A DNA stretch of 64,000 nucleotides from Salipiger aestuarii (GTDB lineage Bacteria; Pseudomonadota; Alphaproteobacteria; Rhodobacterales; Rhodobacteraceae): contig NZ_QLMG01000002.1 in assembly GCF_003259905.1 (NCBI RefSeq), forward strand, positions 172,442-236,441, written 5' to 3'. Position 1 is the first letter of the stretch, and every line of letters begins with the position of its first letter. Shown piece after piece: positions 9,022-18,832 of the stretch. Position numbers and translations under genes: made by a program. The notes under the pieces are model-generated. The model searched no databases. It was not told the origin of the DNA and saw nothing but the letters and a program-made list of their open reading frames with translations.

Positions 9022-10386
9022 ATGACAGGACACATGAACCGCCTGGGGCTCGGGGCGGCGACCGTCGCGACCATGATCGCAGGCGCGGCCAGTGCGCAGG
9101 ACATGCCCTATGAAATCGGCGAGGGCGAATTTCACTGGGACGGCTATACCGCCTTTGCGCAGGCGCATGACCTGACGGGGCAGACGGTGACCATCACCGG
9201 CCCCTGGACCGGCTTCGAAAAGGAAAAGGTGGACGTGATGTTCCGCTATTTCGAAGAGGCGACAGGCGCCGAGGTCAACTATTCCGGTTCGGACAGTTTC
9301 GAGCAGGACATCGTGATTTCCGCGCGCACGGGCACGGCGCCGAACCTGGCGGTGTTTCCGCAGCCAGGCCTTGCGGCCGACATGGCGCAACAGGGCCTGC
9401 TGACACCGCTGCCCGACGAAACCGCCGGCTGGATTTCGGAAAACTATGCCGCCGGGGACAGTTGGGTGGATCTTGCCACCTATGAGGGCGAAGACGGCGA
9501 AGACCATCTTTACGGCCAGTTCTACCGCGTCGATCTGAAATCGCTGGTGTGGTATTCGCCCATCGCCTTTGACGAGATGGGTTATGACATCCCCGAAACG
9601 ATGGAAGACCTCAGGGAGTTGACCGAACAGATCGTCGACGACGGCGGCACGCCCTGGTGTATCGGGCTGGGATCTGGCGCCGCGACCGGGTGGCCGGCCA
9701 CCGACTGGGTCGAAGACCTGATGCTGCGCACGCAAGAGCCGTCGGTCTATGACCAGTGGGTCAGCAACGAGATTCCCTTCGATGATCCGGCGGTGATCGG
9801 CGCGATCGAGGAATTTGGCTGGTTCGTGCGCAACGACGATTTCGTGCAGGGCGGCGCGCAGGCCGCGGCCACCACCGATTTCCGCGACAGCCCGTCGGGC
9901 CTGTTCGCGGTGCCGCCCGAATGCTACATGCACCGGCAGGCGAGCTTTATCCCCGCCTTTTTCCCCGACAGCGCCGAGCTTGGCGACAATGTGGATTTCT
10001 TCTACTTCCCGGCCTATGAGGACAAGGACCTTGGCACCCCGGTTCTGGGCGCGGGCACGCTGTTTTCCATCACCAACCCGTCCGAGGCGACGGATGTGAT
10101 GCTGGAATGGCTCAAGGAGCCCATCGCGCACGAACTCTGGATGGCGCAGGACGGTTTCCTGACCGCGCATGCGGGCGTCAACCTCGACGTCTATGCCACC
10201 GATGCCCAGCGCGCCATGGGCGAGATCATCGCCGGCGCGACCACGTTCCGCTATGACGCATCCGACCTGATGCCGTCGGAAATCGGCGCCGGGGCGTTCT
10301 GGACGGGCATGGTCGATTTCGTCACCGGCGAATCCGCCGAAGACGCGGCGGCGGCGATCCAGGCCCGCTGGGACACGCTGAAATAG
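9022..10386 (+). CDS. aglE: Alpha-glucoside ABC transporter, periplasmic substrate-binding protein
   Basis: Captures alpha-glucosides in the periplasm for the AglFG-AglK importer. The 454-residue product has a signal peptide (MNRLGLGAATVATMIAGAAS, probable cleavage after ASAQ) and a type-1 extracellular solute-binding fold with TVTITGPWTGFEKEKVDVMFRY early in the mature protein. GGGAGG lies 10 bases upstream of the ATG; a second ATG four codons on is also possible. It is the first gene of aglEFGAK. A strong hairpin directly after the stop (10399-10423) probably protects its mRNA and raises its dose relative to the membrane subunits. Confidence 0.93.
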   Translation: MTGHMNRLGLGAATVATMIAGAASAQDMPYEIGEGEFHWDGYTAFAQAHDLTGQTVTITGPWTGFEKEKVDVMFRYFEEATGAEVNYSGSDSFEQDIVISARTGTAPNLAVFPQPGLAADMAQQGLLTPLPDETAGWISENYAAGDSWVDLATYEGEDGEDHLYGQFYRVDLKSLVWYSPIAFDEMGYDIPETMEDLRELTEQIVDDGGTPWCIGLGSGAATGWPATDWVEDLMLRTQEPSVYDQWVSNEIPFDDPAVIGAIEEFGWFVRNDDFVQGGAQAAATTDFRDSPSGLFAVPPECYMHRQASFIPAFFPDSAELGDNVDFFYFPAYEDKDLGTPVLGAGTLFSITNPSEATDVMLEWLKEPIAHELWMAQDGFLTAHAGVNLDVYATDAQRAMGEIIAGATTFRYDASDLMPSEIGAGAFWTGMVDFVTGESAEDAAAAIQARWDTLK

Positions 10387-10398
10387 GCCATCGGCCAC

Positions 10399-10423
10399 GC
10401 GCGCCCCGCGGTTCGGGGCGCGC
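10399..10423 (+). other. Intercistronic hairpin between aglE and aglF
   Basis: A 10-bp perfect stem (GCGCGCCCCG / CGGGGCGCGC) closes a 5-base loop, with no following U-run. Such hairpins after binding-protein genes usually stabilise the upstream transcript or cause partial termination, giving more binding protein than permease. Confidence 0.7.
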
Positions 10424-10450
10424 CGCAAACGCACGGGAGGAGAGCAGCTC

Positions 10451-11425
10451 ATGTCGCCGATCTTGCAGGGGGTCCTGACCATAATCATCGGGGTGGGCGG
10501 CTGTCTTGCCTATTTCTACGGCTCGAACCTGGTGCTGGACCGGGTGGTCTTTCCCGCGCGCAACGACGATCAGGGGCGCAACATCCGGCGCGCCACGATG
10601 GTGCGGCCCTGGTTGTTTCTGCTGCCCGCGATCCTGGCGCTGGGGCTGTACCTTGTCTATCCGGTGGTGGGCAGCTTTATCCGGTCGCTTTACGACCGGT
10701 CTGGCAGCAATTTCGTGGGTTTGGGTAATTATCTGGAAATGTTCCAGGAATCCGGGTTTCGTGTGGCCGTGTTCAACAATTTCCTGTGGATCCTGTTTGT
10801 CCCTGCCGCATCCACGTTCTTTGGCCTGCTGGTTGCGCAACTGACCGACCGCCTGAGCTGGGGGGCGATCGCGAAATCGCTGATCTTCATGCCGATGGCG
10901 ATCAGCTTTGTCGGGGCCTCGCTGATCTGGAAATTCGTCTATGCGGGCGATCCCGCCATCGGCATCATCAACGCCATCGGGGCCTATTTCGGGGCCGCGC
11001 CGGTGGATCCGCTGCAAATCCCGTTCTGGAACAACTTTTTCATCATGATCATCATGGTCTGGATGCAGACCGGCTTTGCCATGGTCATCCTGTCGGCGGC
11101 GCTGCGCGGCATCCCCGAGGAAACCATCGAGGCGGCGATCATCGACGGCGCCAACCCGTTTCAGTTGTTTTTCAAGATCAAGGTGCCCCAGATCGCGGGC
11201 ACCATCGCGGTGGTCTGGACCACGATCACCTTTCTCACGCTCAAGGTATTCGACATCGTCTACACCATGACGGGCGGAAATTTCGACACCGACATCCTGC
11301 CCAGCTACATGATGGACTACATGTTCCGCGACGATGGCCGGGCGACGGCGGTGGCCTTTGTCATCATGGTGATCGTGACGCCGGTGATGATCTACAACAT
11401 CCGCCAGGCGCGGAAGGACGTGTAG
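10451..11425 (+). CDS. aglF: Alpha-glucoside ABC transporter permease AglF
   Basis: Inner-membrane subunit of the alpha-glucoside importer (MalF-like). At 324 residues it has an N-terminal membrane segment (LQGVLTIIIGVGGCLAYF), a second at PWLFLLPAILALGLYLVYPV, and the permease domain with the EAA loop ETIEAAIIDGANPFQLF at about residue 222, which docks on AglK. GGGAGGAGAG precedes the ATG. The next gene, aglG, starts one base after the stop, so the two permeases are co-translated. Confidence 0.93.
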   Translation: MSPILQGVLTIIIGVGGCLAYFYGSNLVLDRVVFPARNDDQGRNIRRATMVRPWLFLLPAILALGLYLVYPVVGSFIRSLYDRSGSNFVGLGNYLEMFQESGFRVAVFNNFLWILFVPAASTFFGLLVAQLTDRLSWGAIAKSLIFMPMAISFVGASLIWKFVYAGDPAIGIINAIGAYFGAAPVDPLQIPFWNNFFIMIIMVWMQTGFAMVILSAALRGIPEETIEAAIIDGANPFQLFFKIKVPQIAGTIAVVWTTITFLTLKVFDIVYTMTGGNFDTDILPSYMMDYMFRDDGRATAVAFVIMVIVTPVMIYNIRQARKDV

Positions 11426-11426
11426 C

Positions 11427-12680
11427 ATGGACAATCTTGCCGGACAAAAGAGTTCGCTTTCCGTCGTCACCAACCTTGCGGTGATCTTTCTGGTGGTGAT
11501 CTGGCTGGTGCCGACGGTGGGCCTGCTGGTATCGTCGTTCCGGGAACGCGACCAGATTTCGGAAACCGGGTGGTGGGCATCGCTTTTCCCGGTCGAGGCC
11601 GCGGTGCGGATGCGCCCCTCGGCCAGCGGCGCCAGCATGGACGGCGATTACGGCGTGCTGCGGGGCAACCTGTTTGACGGCGAAACAGGCTCGGTGTCGG
11701 CCTTTGGCCTGACCGGGCGCGATCCCGGCGCGGCACAGGTGGGCGAAACCTACGCCCGGTACGAAGTCACCGTCACCGAAGACGGCGAACTGGACGACGA
11801 GCGGATCGAAATCGCCTACCCGTCCGACGAAGAACCGCAATTCCCCGAAACCACCGAAGACGGTCTGCCGATCACGCCCGGCAGCGCGATCCTGCAACGA
11901 TCGCTGACCGTGGCGAGCAACGGCGATTTCACCTATATCGACAAGGGCGAGATCACGCGCGCGCCGTCGATCTATGTGGTCACCAAACAGCCCCCCGATT
12001 TCGGTTTGCAGAACTACCGCCAGATCCTCACATCGGATGGCATGGACCGGGCGTTCATCAACACCCTGACCGTGACGGTCCCCGCCACGGTGATCCCGAT
12101 CCTGATCGCCGCCTTTGCCGCCTATGCGCTGGCGTGGATGGAGTTTCCGGGGCGCGGCTGGCTGGTTGCGGCCGTGGTCGGCCTGCTGGTGGTGCCGCTG
12201 CAACTGGCGCTGGTGCCGATGCTGACATTGCACAACAAGCTGGGCATCGGCCAAAGCTTTCTGGGCATCTGGCTGGCGCATACCGGGTTCGGGCTTCCGC
12301 TGGCGGTTTACCTGTTGCGCAACTACATGATCGGCCTGCCGCGCGACATCATCGAATCCGCCAAGGTCGACGGCGCCACGGATTTTCAGGTGTTCACCAG
12401 GATCGTGCTGCCGCTCAGCTTTCCCGCCCTTGCCAGCTTTGCCATCTTTCAGTTCCTGTGGACATGGAACGACCTGCTTGTCGCCAAGGTGTTCCTGCCC
12501 TCGGGCAGCGACAGCTGGGTGATGACGGTCAAGATCGCCGACGACCTGCTGGGGTCGCGCGGCGGCGACTGGGGCATCCTGGCGGCGGCGGCGTTCGTGT
12601 CGATCGCGGTGCCGTTGCTTGTCTTCTTCCTGATGCAGAAATACCTCGTGCGCGGCCTGCTGGCCGGCTCGGTGAAATAA
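11427..12680 (+). CDS. aglG: Alpha-glucoside ABC transporter permease AglG
   Basis: Second permease subunit (MalG-like) of the importer. The first membrane span (NLAVIFLVVIWLVPTVGLLVSSF) is followed by a large, acidic, non-membrane insertion of about 150 residues before the remaining spans. The EAA loop is ESAKVDGATDFQVFTRIVLP at about residue 309. The 417-residue length exceeds a typical MalG (about 295) because of this insert, which is a known feature of the AglG subfamily and is likely to face the periplasm. It abuts aglF and precedes aglA by 9 bases. Confidence 0.93.
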   Translation: MDNLAGQKSSLSVVTNLAVIFLVVIWLVPTVGLLVSSFRERDQISETGWWASLFPVEAAVRMRPSASGASMDGDYGVLRGNLFDGETGSVSAFGLTGRDPGAAQVGETYARYEVTVTEDGELDDERIEIAYPSDEEPQFPETTEDGLPITPGSAILQRSLTVASNGDFTYIDKGEITRAPSIYVVTKQPPDFGLQNYRQILTSDGMDRAFINTLTVTVPATVIPILIAAFAAYALAWMEFPGRGWLVAAVVGLLVVPLQLALVPMLTLHNKLGIGQSFLGIWLAHTGFGLPLAVYLLRNYMIGLPRDIIESAKVDGATDFQVFTRIVLPLSFPALASFAIFQFLWTWNDLLVAKVFLPSGSDSWVMTVKIADDLLGSRGGDWGILAAAAFVSIAVPLLVFFLMQKYLVRGLLAGSVK

Positions 12681-12689
12681 GGACCCTTC

Positions 12690-14336
12690 ATGACCGACTC
12701 GACCTCGAACCAGCACCTGACCAAAGATCCCGACTGGTGGCGCGGCGCGGTGATCTATCAGATCTATCCGCGCAGTTTTCAGGACAGCAACGGCGACGGG
12801 GTGGGCGATTTGCTGGGCATCGCCAACCGGCTGCCGTATGTTGCCTCGCTGGGGGTGGACGTGGTGTGGATCTCGCCGTTCTTCCGCTCGCCCATGAAGG
12901 ATTTCGGCTATGATGTAAGCGATTATTGCGACGTCGATCCCATGTTCGGAAATCTGTCGGATTTCGACGTGCTGATCCAGTCGGCCCATGCGCACGGGCT
13001 GAAGGTGCTGATCGACCTCGTGATTTCGCACAGCTCGGTCGAACATCCGTGGTTTCAGGAAAGCCGGTCGTCGCGCGACAACCCAAAGGCCAACTGGTAC
13101 GTCTGGGCCGACGCCAAGCCCGATGGCACGCCGCCCAACAACTGGCTGTCGATCTTCGGCGGGTCGGCGTGGCGTTGGGACCCGACGCGCTGCCAGTATT
13201 ACCTGCACAATTTCCTGTCCGAACAGGGTGACCTGAACTTTCACGAACCGCAGGTGCAGGACGAGCTGCTCAACATCGCGCGGTTCTGGCTGGACCGGGG
13301 GGTAGACGGCTTCCGTCTGGATACGGTGAATTTCTACACCCATGACGCGCAGCTGCGCGACAATCCGGCGCTGCCCATCGAAGAGCGCAACCCGATCACC
13401 GCGCCCGCGGTCAACCCCTACACCTGGCAAAATCATCTTTACGACAAGACCCGCCCCGAAAACCTGGTCTTTCTTGCAAGGCTGCGCAGCCTGATGAACG
13501 ACTACCGCGCCGCCGCCGTGGGCGAGATCGGCGAGGACCAGCGCGGGCTGGAGGTGCTGGGCGATTACACGCGCGGCGACGACCACCTGCATATGTCCTA
13601 TGCGTTCGAACTGCTGTCGGATCATGCGCCCACCGCCGCCTATATCAAGACCGTGATGGACGATCTGGAGGCCAAGGCCACCGGCGGCTGGGCCTGCTGG
13701 GCGTTTTCCAACCATGACGTGATGCGCCACATCACCCGCTGGGACATTCCCGAAGAGGCGGTGCGGTTGTATCTGACGTTGATGATGTGCCTGCGCGGGT
13801 CCGCCTGCCTGTACCAGGGCGAGGAACTCGGCCTGCCCGAGGCCGAATTGCGCTACGAAGACATCCGGGACCCCTATGGCAAGCGGTTCTGGCCCGCGTT
13901 CAAGGGCCGCGACGGCGCGCGCACTCCGATGGTATGGGACCCGAACGCCCATAACGGCGGTTTCAGCACCAGCTCGCATCCGTGGCTGCCGGTCAGCCAC
14001 GAGCATCTCAAGCTGACGGTGGCGGATCAGGAAAACGATCCGCTCGCGATGCTGCATCATTATCGCCGGGCGATTTCCTTTCGCCACAGCCATCAGGCGC
14101 TGAAAAAGGGTACGATGACCCGCGTCAGCTGCGAAGGCAGCGTGCTGAAGTTCCATCGCAGCCTTGGCACCGAAGAGCTGTTCTGCGGGTTCAACATCGG
14201 CGATGCGCCGGTGACCGTCGCCGCCCCCGAGGGACGGTGGCTTCAGATCGGCGCCGAACTGGGCTCCGCCGGGCCCGCGCCCGACGGAAAATTGCATTTC
14301 GGACGCTGGCAGCCGGTGCTGGCGGTAAGAGCGTGA
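12690..14336 (+). CDS. aglA: Alpha-glucosidase, GH13
   Basis: Cleaves imported alpha-glucosides such as maltose, trehalose or sucrose analogues to glucose in the cytoplasm. The 548-residue protein begins the catalytic barrel with WWRGAVIYQIYPRSFQDSNG, then DVVWISPFF, DLVISHSS, the nucleophile region GVDGFRLDTVNFY (about 210), the acid/base AVGEIGEDQ (about 279) and the stabiliser FSNHDVMRH (about 342). No signal peptide is present. It lies between the permease and ATPase genes, so its product acts directly on the imported sugar; glucose would then be phosphorylated by Glk from the divergent operon. Confidence 0.94.
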   Translation: MTDSTSNQHLTKDPDWWRGAVIYQIYPRSFQDSNGDGVGDLLGIANRLPYVASLGVDVVWISPFFRSPMKDFGYDVSDYCDVDPMFGNLSDFDVLIQSAHAHGLKVLIDLVISHSSVEHPWFQESRSSRDNPKANWYVWADAKPDGTPPNNWLSIFGGSAWRWDPTRCQYYLHNFLSEQGDLNFHEPQVQDELLNIARFWLDRGVDGFRLDTVNFYTHDAQLRDNPALPIEERNPITAPAVNPYTWQNHLYDKTRPENLVFLARLRSLMNDYRAAAVGEIGEDQRGLEVLGDYTRGDDHLHMSYAFELLSDHAPTAAYIKTVMDDLEAKATGGWACWAFSNHDVMRHITRWDIPEEAVRLYLTLMMCLRGSACLYQGEELGLPEAELRYEDIRDPYGKRFWPAFKGRDGARTPMVWDPNAHNGGFSTSSHPWLPVSHEHLKLTVADQENDPLAMLHHYRRAISFRHSHQALKKGTMTRVSCEGSVLKFHRSLGTEELFCGFNIGDAPVTVAAPEGRWLQIGAELGSAGPAPDGKLHFGRWQPVLAVRA

Positions 14337-14356
14337 CGATTGGGAGGGGATAGGCC

Positions 14357-15448
14357 ATGGCGGATCTGAAACTGACGGATGTGGGCAAGACCTACGGCGG
14401 CACGGTTGAGGTGCTCAAGCACATCGACCTGGATATCGAGGCGGGTGAGCTGATCGTTTTCGTCGGCCCCTCCGGGTGCGGCAAGTCCACCTTGCTCCGG
14501 ATGATCGCGGGGCTGGAAAAGATCACCGCCGGCACGCTGGACATCGCCGGGCAGCGCGTCAACGACGTACCGCCCGCGCAGCGCGGCATCGCGATGGTGT
14601 TTCAAAGCTACGCGCTGTATCCGCATATGACCGTGCGGGACAACATGTCTTTTGCCTTGCAGATCGCCAAGAAATCCAAGGCCGAAATCACCGAGGCGGT
14701 CGAGCGCGCCGCCAGGATGCTGCAACTGACCCCGTATCTGGATCGCCTGCCCAAGGCGCTGTCGGGCGGGCAGCGACAGCGCGTCGCCATCGGACGCGCC
14801 ATCGTGCGCGACCCCAAGGTGTTCCTGTTCGACGAACCCCTGTCCAACCTTGACGCCGCGCTGCGCGTGGCGACGCGGATCGAGATCGCGCAGCTCAAGG
14901 AACAGATGCCCGACCGCACGATGATCTACGTCACCCACGATCAGGTCGAGGCGATGACGCTGGCGACCCGCATCGTGGTGCTGGCGAACAAGGGCATCGC
15001 GCAGGTGGGGTCTCCGCTTGAGCTGTATGAGAGGCCTAAAAGCGAATTTGTGGCGCAGTTCATCGGCTCGCCCGCGATGAACCTGTTGCCGGGCGAGATC
15101 ACCGGCACGGGCATGCGCACGACGGTGCGGCTGGCGGGCGGGGGCACGGCGGTGTCCGACGTGTCCACCAGCGACGCGGACATGGGGATGCAGGTTAACG
15201 TGGGCGTCCGCCCCGAGGATTGCACCATCGCGCGGCAGGCCGCCGTCTACAGCGGCAAGGTCGCCCTGACCGAGGCGCTGGGCGAGGTGACCCTGCTGCA
15301 TTTCGACCCCGACGAACACGCCCAAGAGCCGGTCATCGCCAAGCTTCCGGGTATCCACAAGGGGCTGCGCGGCGAGACCGTCAAGCTGTCGGTGGACCCG
15401 GCCAAGGTGCATCTTTTTGCGCAAGGCACGTCGCTGCTGTATCGCTAG
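14357..15448 (+). CDS. aglK: Alpha-glucoside ABC transporter ATP-binding protein
   Basis: ATPase subunit of the importer (MalK/UgpC type, 363 residues). Walker A GPSGCGKST is at about 37-45, the signature LSGGQRQRVAIGRA at about 135, Walker B VFLFDEPLSNLD at about 155 and the H-loop in IYVTHDQVEAMTL. The C-terminal third is a TOBE-like regulatory domain. GGGAGGGG precedes the ATG. It is the last gene of aglEFGAK. A short inverted repeat (CTGTCC/GGACAG, 15454-15472) follows the stop but lacks a T-run, so a terminator there is doubtful. Confidence 0.95.
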   Translation: MADLKLTDVGKTYGGTVEVLKHIDLDIEAGELIVFVGPSGCGKSTLLRMIAGLEKITAGTLDIAGQRVNDVPPAQRGIAMVFQSYALYPHMTVRDNMSFALQIAKKSKAEITEAVERAARMLQLTPYLDRLPKALSGGQRQRVAIGRAIVRDPKVFLFDEPLSNLDAALRVATRIEIAQLKEQMPDRTMIYVTHDQVEAMTLATRIVVLANKGIAQVGSPLELYERPKSEFVAQFIGSPAMNLLPGEITGTGMRTTVRLAGGGTAVSDVSTSDADMGMQVNVGVRPEDCTIARQAAVYSGKVALTEALGEVTLLHFDPDEHAQEPVIAKLPGIHKGLRGETVKLSVDPAKVHLFAQGTSLLYR

Positions 15449-15518
15449 GGGGCCTGTCCTCTGCGCGGACAGAGGGTGGGCCACGGGAATCGGCTTAATC
15501 TGACGGCGAAGCGGTTAA

Positions 15519-15533
15519 GTTCCCGTTACGTTC
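15519..15533 (+). promoter_or_regulatory. Predicted LexA (SOS) box upstream of uvrA
   Basis: GTTCCCGTTACGTTC is an exact match to the alphaproteobacterial LexA consensus GTTC-N7-GTTC, located 66 bases before the uvrA start. This would place uvrA under DNA-damage control. Confidence 0.87.
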
Positions 15534-15598
15534 GCTCTTTGCCATTGGCGAAACCGCGCGGCTCGCCTATGTAACGGGCATCCGTTCCCGGAGGTCTC

Positions 15599-18487
15599 AT
15601 GCCTGAGCTGAAACAGATCGAGGTTCGCGGCGCGCGCGAGCACAACCTGAAATCCATCGACGTGGATATTCCGCGCGACGAGCTGGTGGTGATCACCGGC
15701 CTGTCGGGGTCTGGCAAGTCCAGCCTCGCCTTCGACACGATCTATGCCGAAGGCCAGCGCCGCTATGTGGAATCGCTGTCTGCCTACGCGCGCCAGTTCC
15801 TCGACATGATGGAAAAGCCCGATGTCGATCAGATCTCGGGCCTGTCCCCGGCGATTTCCATCGAGCAAAAGACCACGTCAAAGAACCCGCGGTCGACCGT
15901 CGGCACGGTCACGGAAATCTACGACTACCTGCGCCTGCTCTTCGCCCGCGTCGGCACGCCTTATTCCCCCGCCACCGGCATGCCCATCGAGGCCCAGCAG
16001 GTGCAGGACATGGTCGACCGCGTCATGGGGATGGAAGAAGGCACGCGCGGCTATCTGCTCGCCCCGATCATCCGTGATCGCAAGGGTGAATACCGCAAGG
16101 AAATGCTGGAACTGCGCAAGCAGGGCTTTCAACGGGTGAAGGTGAACGGCGAATTTCACGATCTCGATACGCCCCCGACGCTGGACAAGAAATTCCGCCA
16201 CGACATCGACGTTGTGGTCGATCGCATCGTGGTGCGCGAAGGGCTGGAAACCCGTCTTGCCGACAGTTTCCGCACCGCGCTGGATCTGGCCGACGGCATC
16301 GCCATCCTGGAAACCGCGCCCGGCGCGGAAGAGGGCGCCGCGCCGCCCGAACCCGAGCGCATCACCTTTTCGGAAAACTTCGCCTGTCCGGTCAGCGGCT
16401 TCACCATCCCCGAGATCGAACCTCGCCTGTTTTCGTTCAACGCCCCGTTCGGCGCGTGCCCCGATTGCGACGGGCTGGGGATGGAGCTGTTCTTTGACGA
16501 ACGGCTGGTGGTGCCCGACGCGACGCTCAAGGTCTATGACGGGGCCATCGCGCCCTGGCGCAAGGGGAAATCGCCGTATTTCCTTCAGACCATCGAAAGC
16601 ATCGCCAAGCACTACGAATTCAACAAGAATGACCGCTGGAAGGATCTGCCCGCTCATGTGCAGCAGGTGTTCCTGCACGGCTCCGGCGACGAGGAAATCC
16701 AGTTCCGCTATGACGAGGGGGGGCGCGTCTACAACGTCAGCCGTGTGTTCGAAGGCGTCGTGCCCAATATGGAACGGCGCTACCGCGAGACCGACAGCGC
16801 CTGGGTGCGCGAGGAATTCGAACGCTACCAGAACAACCGCCCCTGCGGCACCTGCGACGGTTATCGTCTGCGCGAAGAGGCGCTGGCGGTCAAGATCGGC
16901 ACGCCGGACAATCTGATGCACATCGGGCAGGTGGTGCAGATGTCGATCCGCGAAGCGCACGCCTGGATCGAAACCGTGCCCGCCGCGCTGACGGGGCAAC
17001 GGAACGAGATCGCGCGCGCCATCCTCAAGGAAATCCGCGAACGGCTGGGGTTTTTGAACAACGTCGGGTTGGAATACCTCACCATGAGCCGGGCGGCCGG
17101 GACGCTGTCGGGCGGCGAAAGCCAGCGGATCCGGCTGGCGTCGCAGATCGGGTCGGGGCTGACCGGGGTGCTGTATGTGCTCGACGAGCCGTCCATCGGC
17201 TTGCACCAGCGCGACAACGACCGACTGATCGGCACGCTGAAATCCCTGCGCGATCAGGGCAACACGGTGATCGTCGTCGAACATGACGAAGACATGATCC
17301 GCCAGGCCGATTACGTCTTCGACATCGGCCCCGGCGCTGGCGTGCATGGCGGGCAGGTGGTTGCCAAGGGCACGCCGCAGCAAATCATCGACGACCCCGC
17401 CAGCCTGACCGGGCAATATCTTGCGGGCACGCGGGAAATCGCCGTGCCGCGACTGCGGCGCAAGGGCAACCGCAAGACGCTGCGGGTGGTGAAGGCGACC
17501 GGCAACAACCTCAAGAACGTAACTGCGGACTTTCCACTGGGCAAGTTCGTCTGCGTGACCGGCGTGTCGGGCGGGGGCAAGTCGACGCTGACCATCGAAA
17601 CGCTTTACAAGAACGCCGCCGTGAAGCTGAACGGCGCGCGCGAAACCCCGGCCCCCTGCGAGACGATCAAGGGGTTCGAACATCTCGACAAGGTCATCGA
17701 CATCGACCAGCGCGCCATCGGGCGCACGCCGCGGTCCAACCCCGCGACCTATACCGGCGCCTTCACCCCGATTCGGGACTGGTTCGCCGGCCTGCCGGAA
17801 TCCAAGACGCGCGGCTACAAGCCGGGGCGGTTTTCGTTCAACGTCAAGGGCGGGCGCTGTGAGGCCTGTCAGGGCGATGGCGTCATCAAGATCGAAATGC
17901 ATTTTCTGCCCGACGTCTATGTCGAATGCGAAACCTGTAAGGGCAAGCGCTACAACCGCGAAACGCTTGAGGTGCGGTTCAAGGGCAAATCCATCGCCGA
18001 CGTGCTGGATATGACCGTCGAAGAGGCGCAGGGCTTTTTCCAGGCGGTGCCCAGCATCCGCGAAAAGATGGACGCGCTGATGCGGGTGGGGCTGGGCTAT
18101 GTCAAGGTCGGCCAGCAGGCGACAACCCTGTCGGGGGGCGAGGCGCAGCGCGTGAAGCTCTCAAAGGAGCTGGCGCGCCGATCCACCGGGCGCACGCTGT
18201 ATATCCTCGACGAGCCAACCACCGGTCTGCATTTCGAGGATGTCCGCAAATTGCTGGAAGTGCTGCATGAACTGGTCGATCAGGGCAACACCGTGGTGGT
18301 GATCGAACATAATCTGGACGTCATCAAAACCGCCGATCACATCATCGACATCGGCCCCGAAGGCGGCGATGGCGGGGGGGAAATCGTCGCCACCGGCACC
18401 CCGGAAGAGGTGGCCGAGGTCGCGGGCAGTCACACCGGGCATTATCTCAAACCGATGCTCAAGCCGGGCAAGGTGGCGGCGGAATAA
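15599..18487 (+). CDS. uvrA: Excinuclease ABC subunit A
   Basis: Damage-sensing ATPase of nucleotide excision repair; works as a dimer with UvrB. The 962-residue protein shows both ABC modules: Walker [10 protein letters not shown] (about 32) and GVSGGGKST (about 655), signatures [14 protein letters not shown] and [15 protein letters not shown], and Walker B regions [16 protein letters not shown] and [15 protein letters not shown]. Zinc-binding [20 protein letters not shown] and CETCKG pairs are intact. GGAGG precedes the ATG. It appears monocistronic, with an SOS box upstream and a terminator-like hairpin downstream. Confidence 0.98.
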   Translation: MPELKQIEVRGAREHNLKSIDVDIPRDELVVITGLSGSGKSSLAFDTIYAEGQRRYVESLSAYARQFLDMMEKPDVDQISGLSPAISIEQKTTSKNPRSTVGTVTEIYDYLRLLFARVGTPYSPATGMPIEAQQVQDMVDRVMGMEEGTRGYLLAPIIRDRKGEYRKEMLELRKQGFQRVKVNGEFHDLDTPPTLDKKFRHDIDVVVDRIVVREGLETRLADSFRTALDLADGIAILETAPGAEEGAAPPEPERITFSENFACPVSGFTIPEIEPRLFSFNAPFGACPDCDGLGMELFFDERLVVPDATLKVYDGAIAPWRKGKSPYFLQTIESIAKHYEFNKNDRWKDLPAHVQQVFLHGSGDEEIQFRYDEGGRVYNVSRVFEGVVPNMERRYRETDSAWVREEFERYQNNRPCGTCDGYRLREEALAVKIGTPDNLMHIGQVVQMSIREAHAWIETVPAALTGQRNEIARAILKEIRERLGFLNNVGLEYLTMSRAAGTLSGGESQRIRLASQIGSGLTGVLYVLDEPSIGLHQRDNDRLIGTLKSLRDQGNTVIVVEHDEDMIRQADYVFDIGPGAGVHGGQVVAKGTPQQIIDDPASLTGQYLAGTREIAVPRLRRKGNRKTLRVVKATGNNLKNVTADFPLGKFVCVTGVSGGGKSTLTIETLYKNAAVKLNGARETPAPCETIKGFEHLDKVIDIDQRAIGRTPRSNPATYTGAFTPIRDWFAGLPESKTRGYKPGRFSFNVKGGRCEACQGDGVIKIEMHFLPDVYVECETCKGKRYNRETLEVRFKGKSIADVLDMTVEEAQGFFQAVPSIREKMDALMRVGLGYVKVGQQATTLSGGEAQRVKLSKELARRSTGRTLYILDEPTTGLHFEDVRKLLEVLHELVDQGNTVVVIEHNLDVIKTADHIIDIGPEGGDGGGEIVATGTPEEVAEVAGSHTGHYLKPMLKPGKVAAE

Positions 18488-18491
18488 CGCG

Positions 18492-18535
18492 CCAAAGGCC
18501 GGCTTCGTCGTCGGACAGGATCGGCCTTTGGTTTT
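18492..18535 (+). terminator. Rho-independent terminator after uvrA
   Basis: A 10-bp perfect stem (CCAAAGGCCG / CGGCCTTTGG) with a 20-base loop starts 4 bases after the uvrA stop and is followed by TTTT. Confidence 0.8.
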
Positions 18536-18569
18536 CCGCGCGGCAAGGTTCTGTCGGACAGCGCCTGGA

Positions 18570-18812
18570 TCACGCCAACCGCAGCCAGGATTTTTGCGTG
18601 TCGGGGTCGACCCGCAGCACATCCGCTCCGCGATGATAACGAGTGCCCCCGCCCAGCCCACAGGGTTCGGGGTCGCGCGGTCGGACATAGCCATCGGGAC
18701 TCCGGCCACACCTGCCCAACTGCGCGCGGTCCCGGCCGCCCTGGCGCGGTTCGCCGCGGTCATCCTGCCCTTTTTGCGCCGCCCGAAGGGCAGCGGGGCG
18801 GTCTTCCGGCAA
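18570..18812 (-). CDS. Possible small hypothetical protein
   Basis: An 80-codon frame in the 345-base gap between uvrA and the DUF2892 gene. It starts with TTG and has no clear ribosome binding site. The C-terminal half has the strong G/C third-position bias of real genes here and a protein-like composition (GTRYHRGADVLRVDPDTQ). I do not recognise a family. It could equally be the degraded remainder of a gene; overlapping frames on both strands look worse. Start position uncertain. Confidence 0.3.
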   Translation of the reverse strand: MPEDRPAALRAAQKGQDDRGEPRQGGRDRAQLGRCGRSPDGYVRPRDPEPCGLGGGTRYHRGADVLRVDPDTQKSWLRLA

Positions 18813-18832
18813 CGGCCCGCGCGATCTGCGGG

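Noticed and set aside
11364..14297. A 977-codon open frame on the minus strand through the agl operon
   Set aside because: It is antisense to aglG/aglA, which have complete family motifs. The frame is stop-poor because of high GC and has arginine/histidine/glutamine-rich, low-complexity translation.
18161..18763. A 200-codon minus-strand frame over the uvrA end
   Set aside because: Mostly antisense to uvrA; the C-terminal part shadows uvrA codons.
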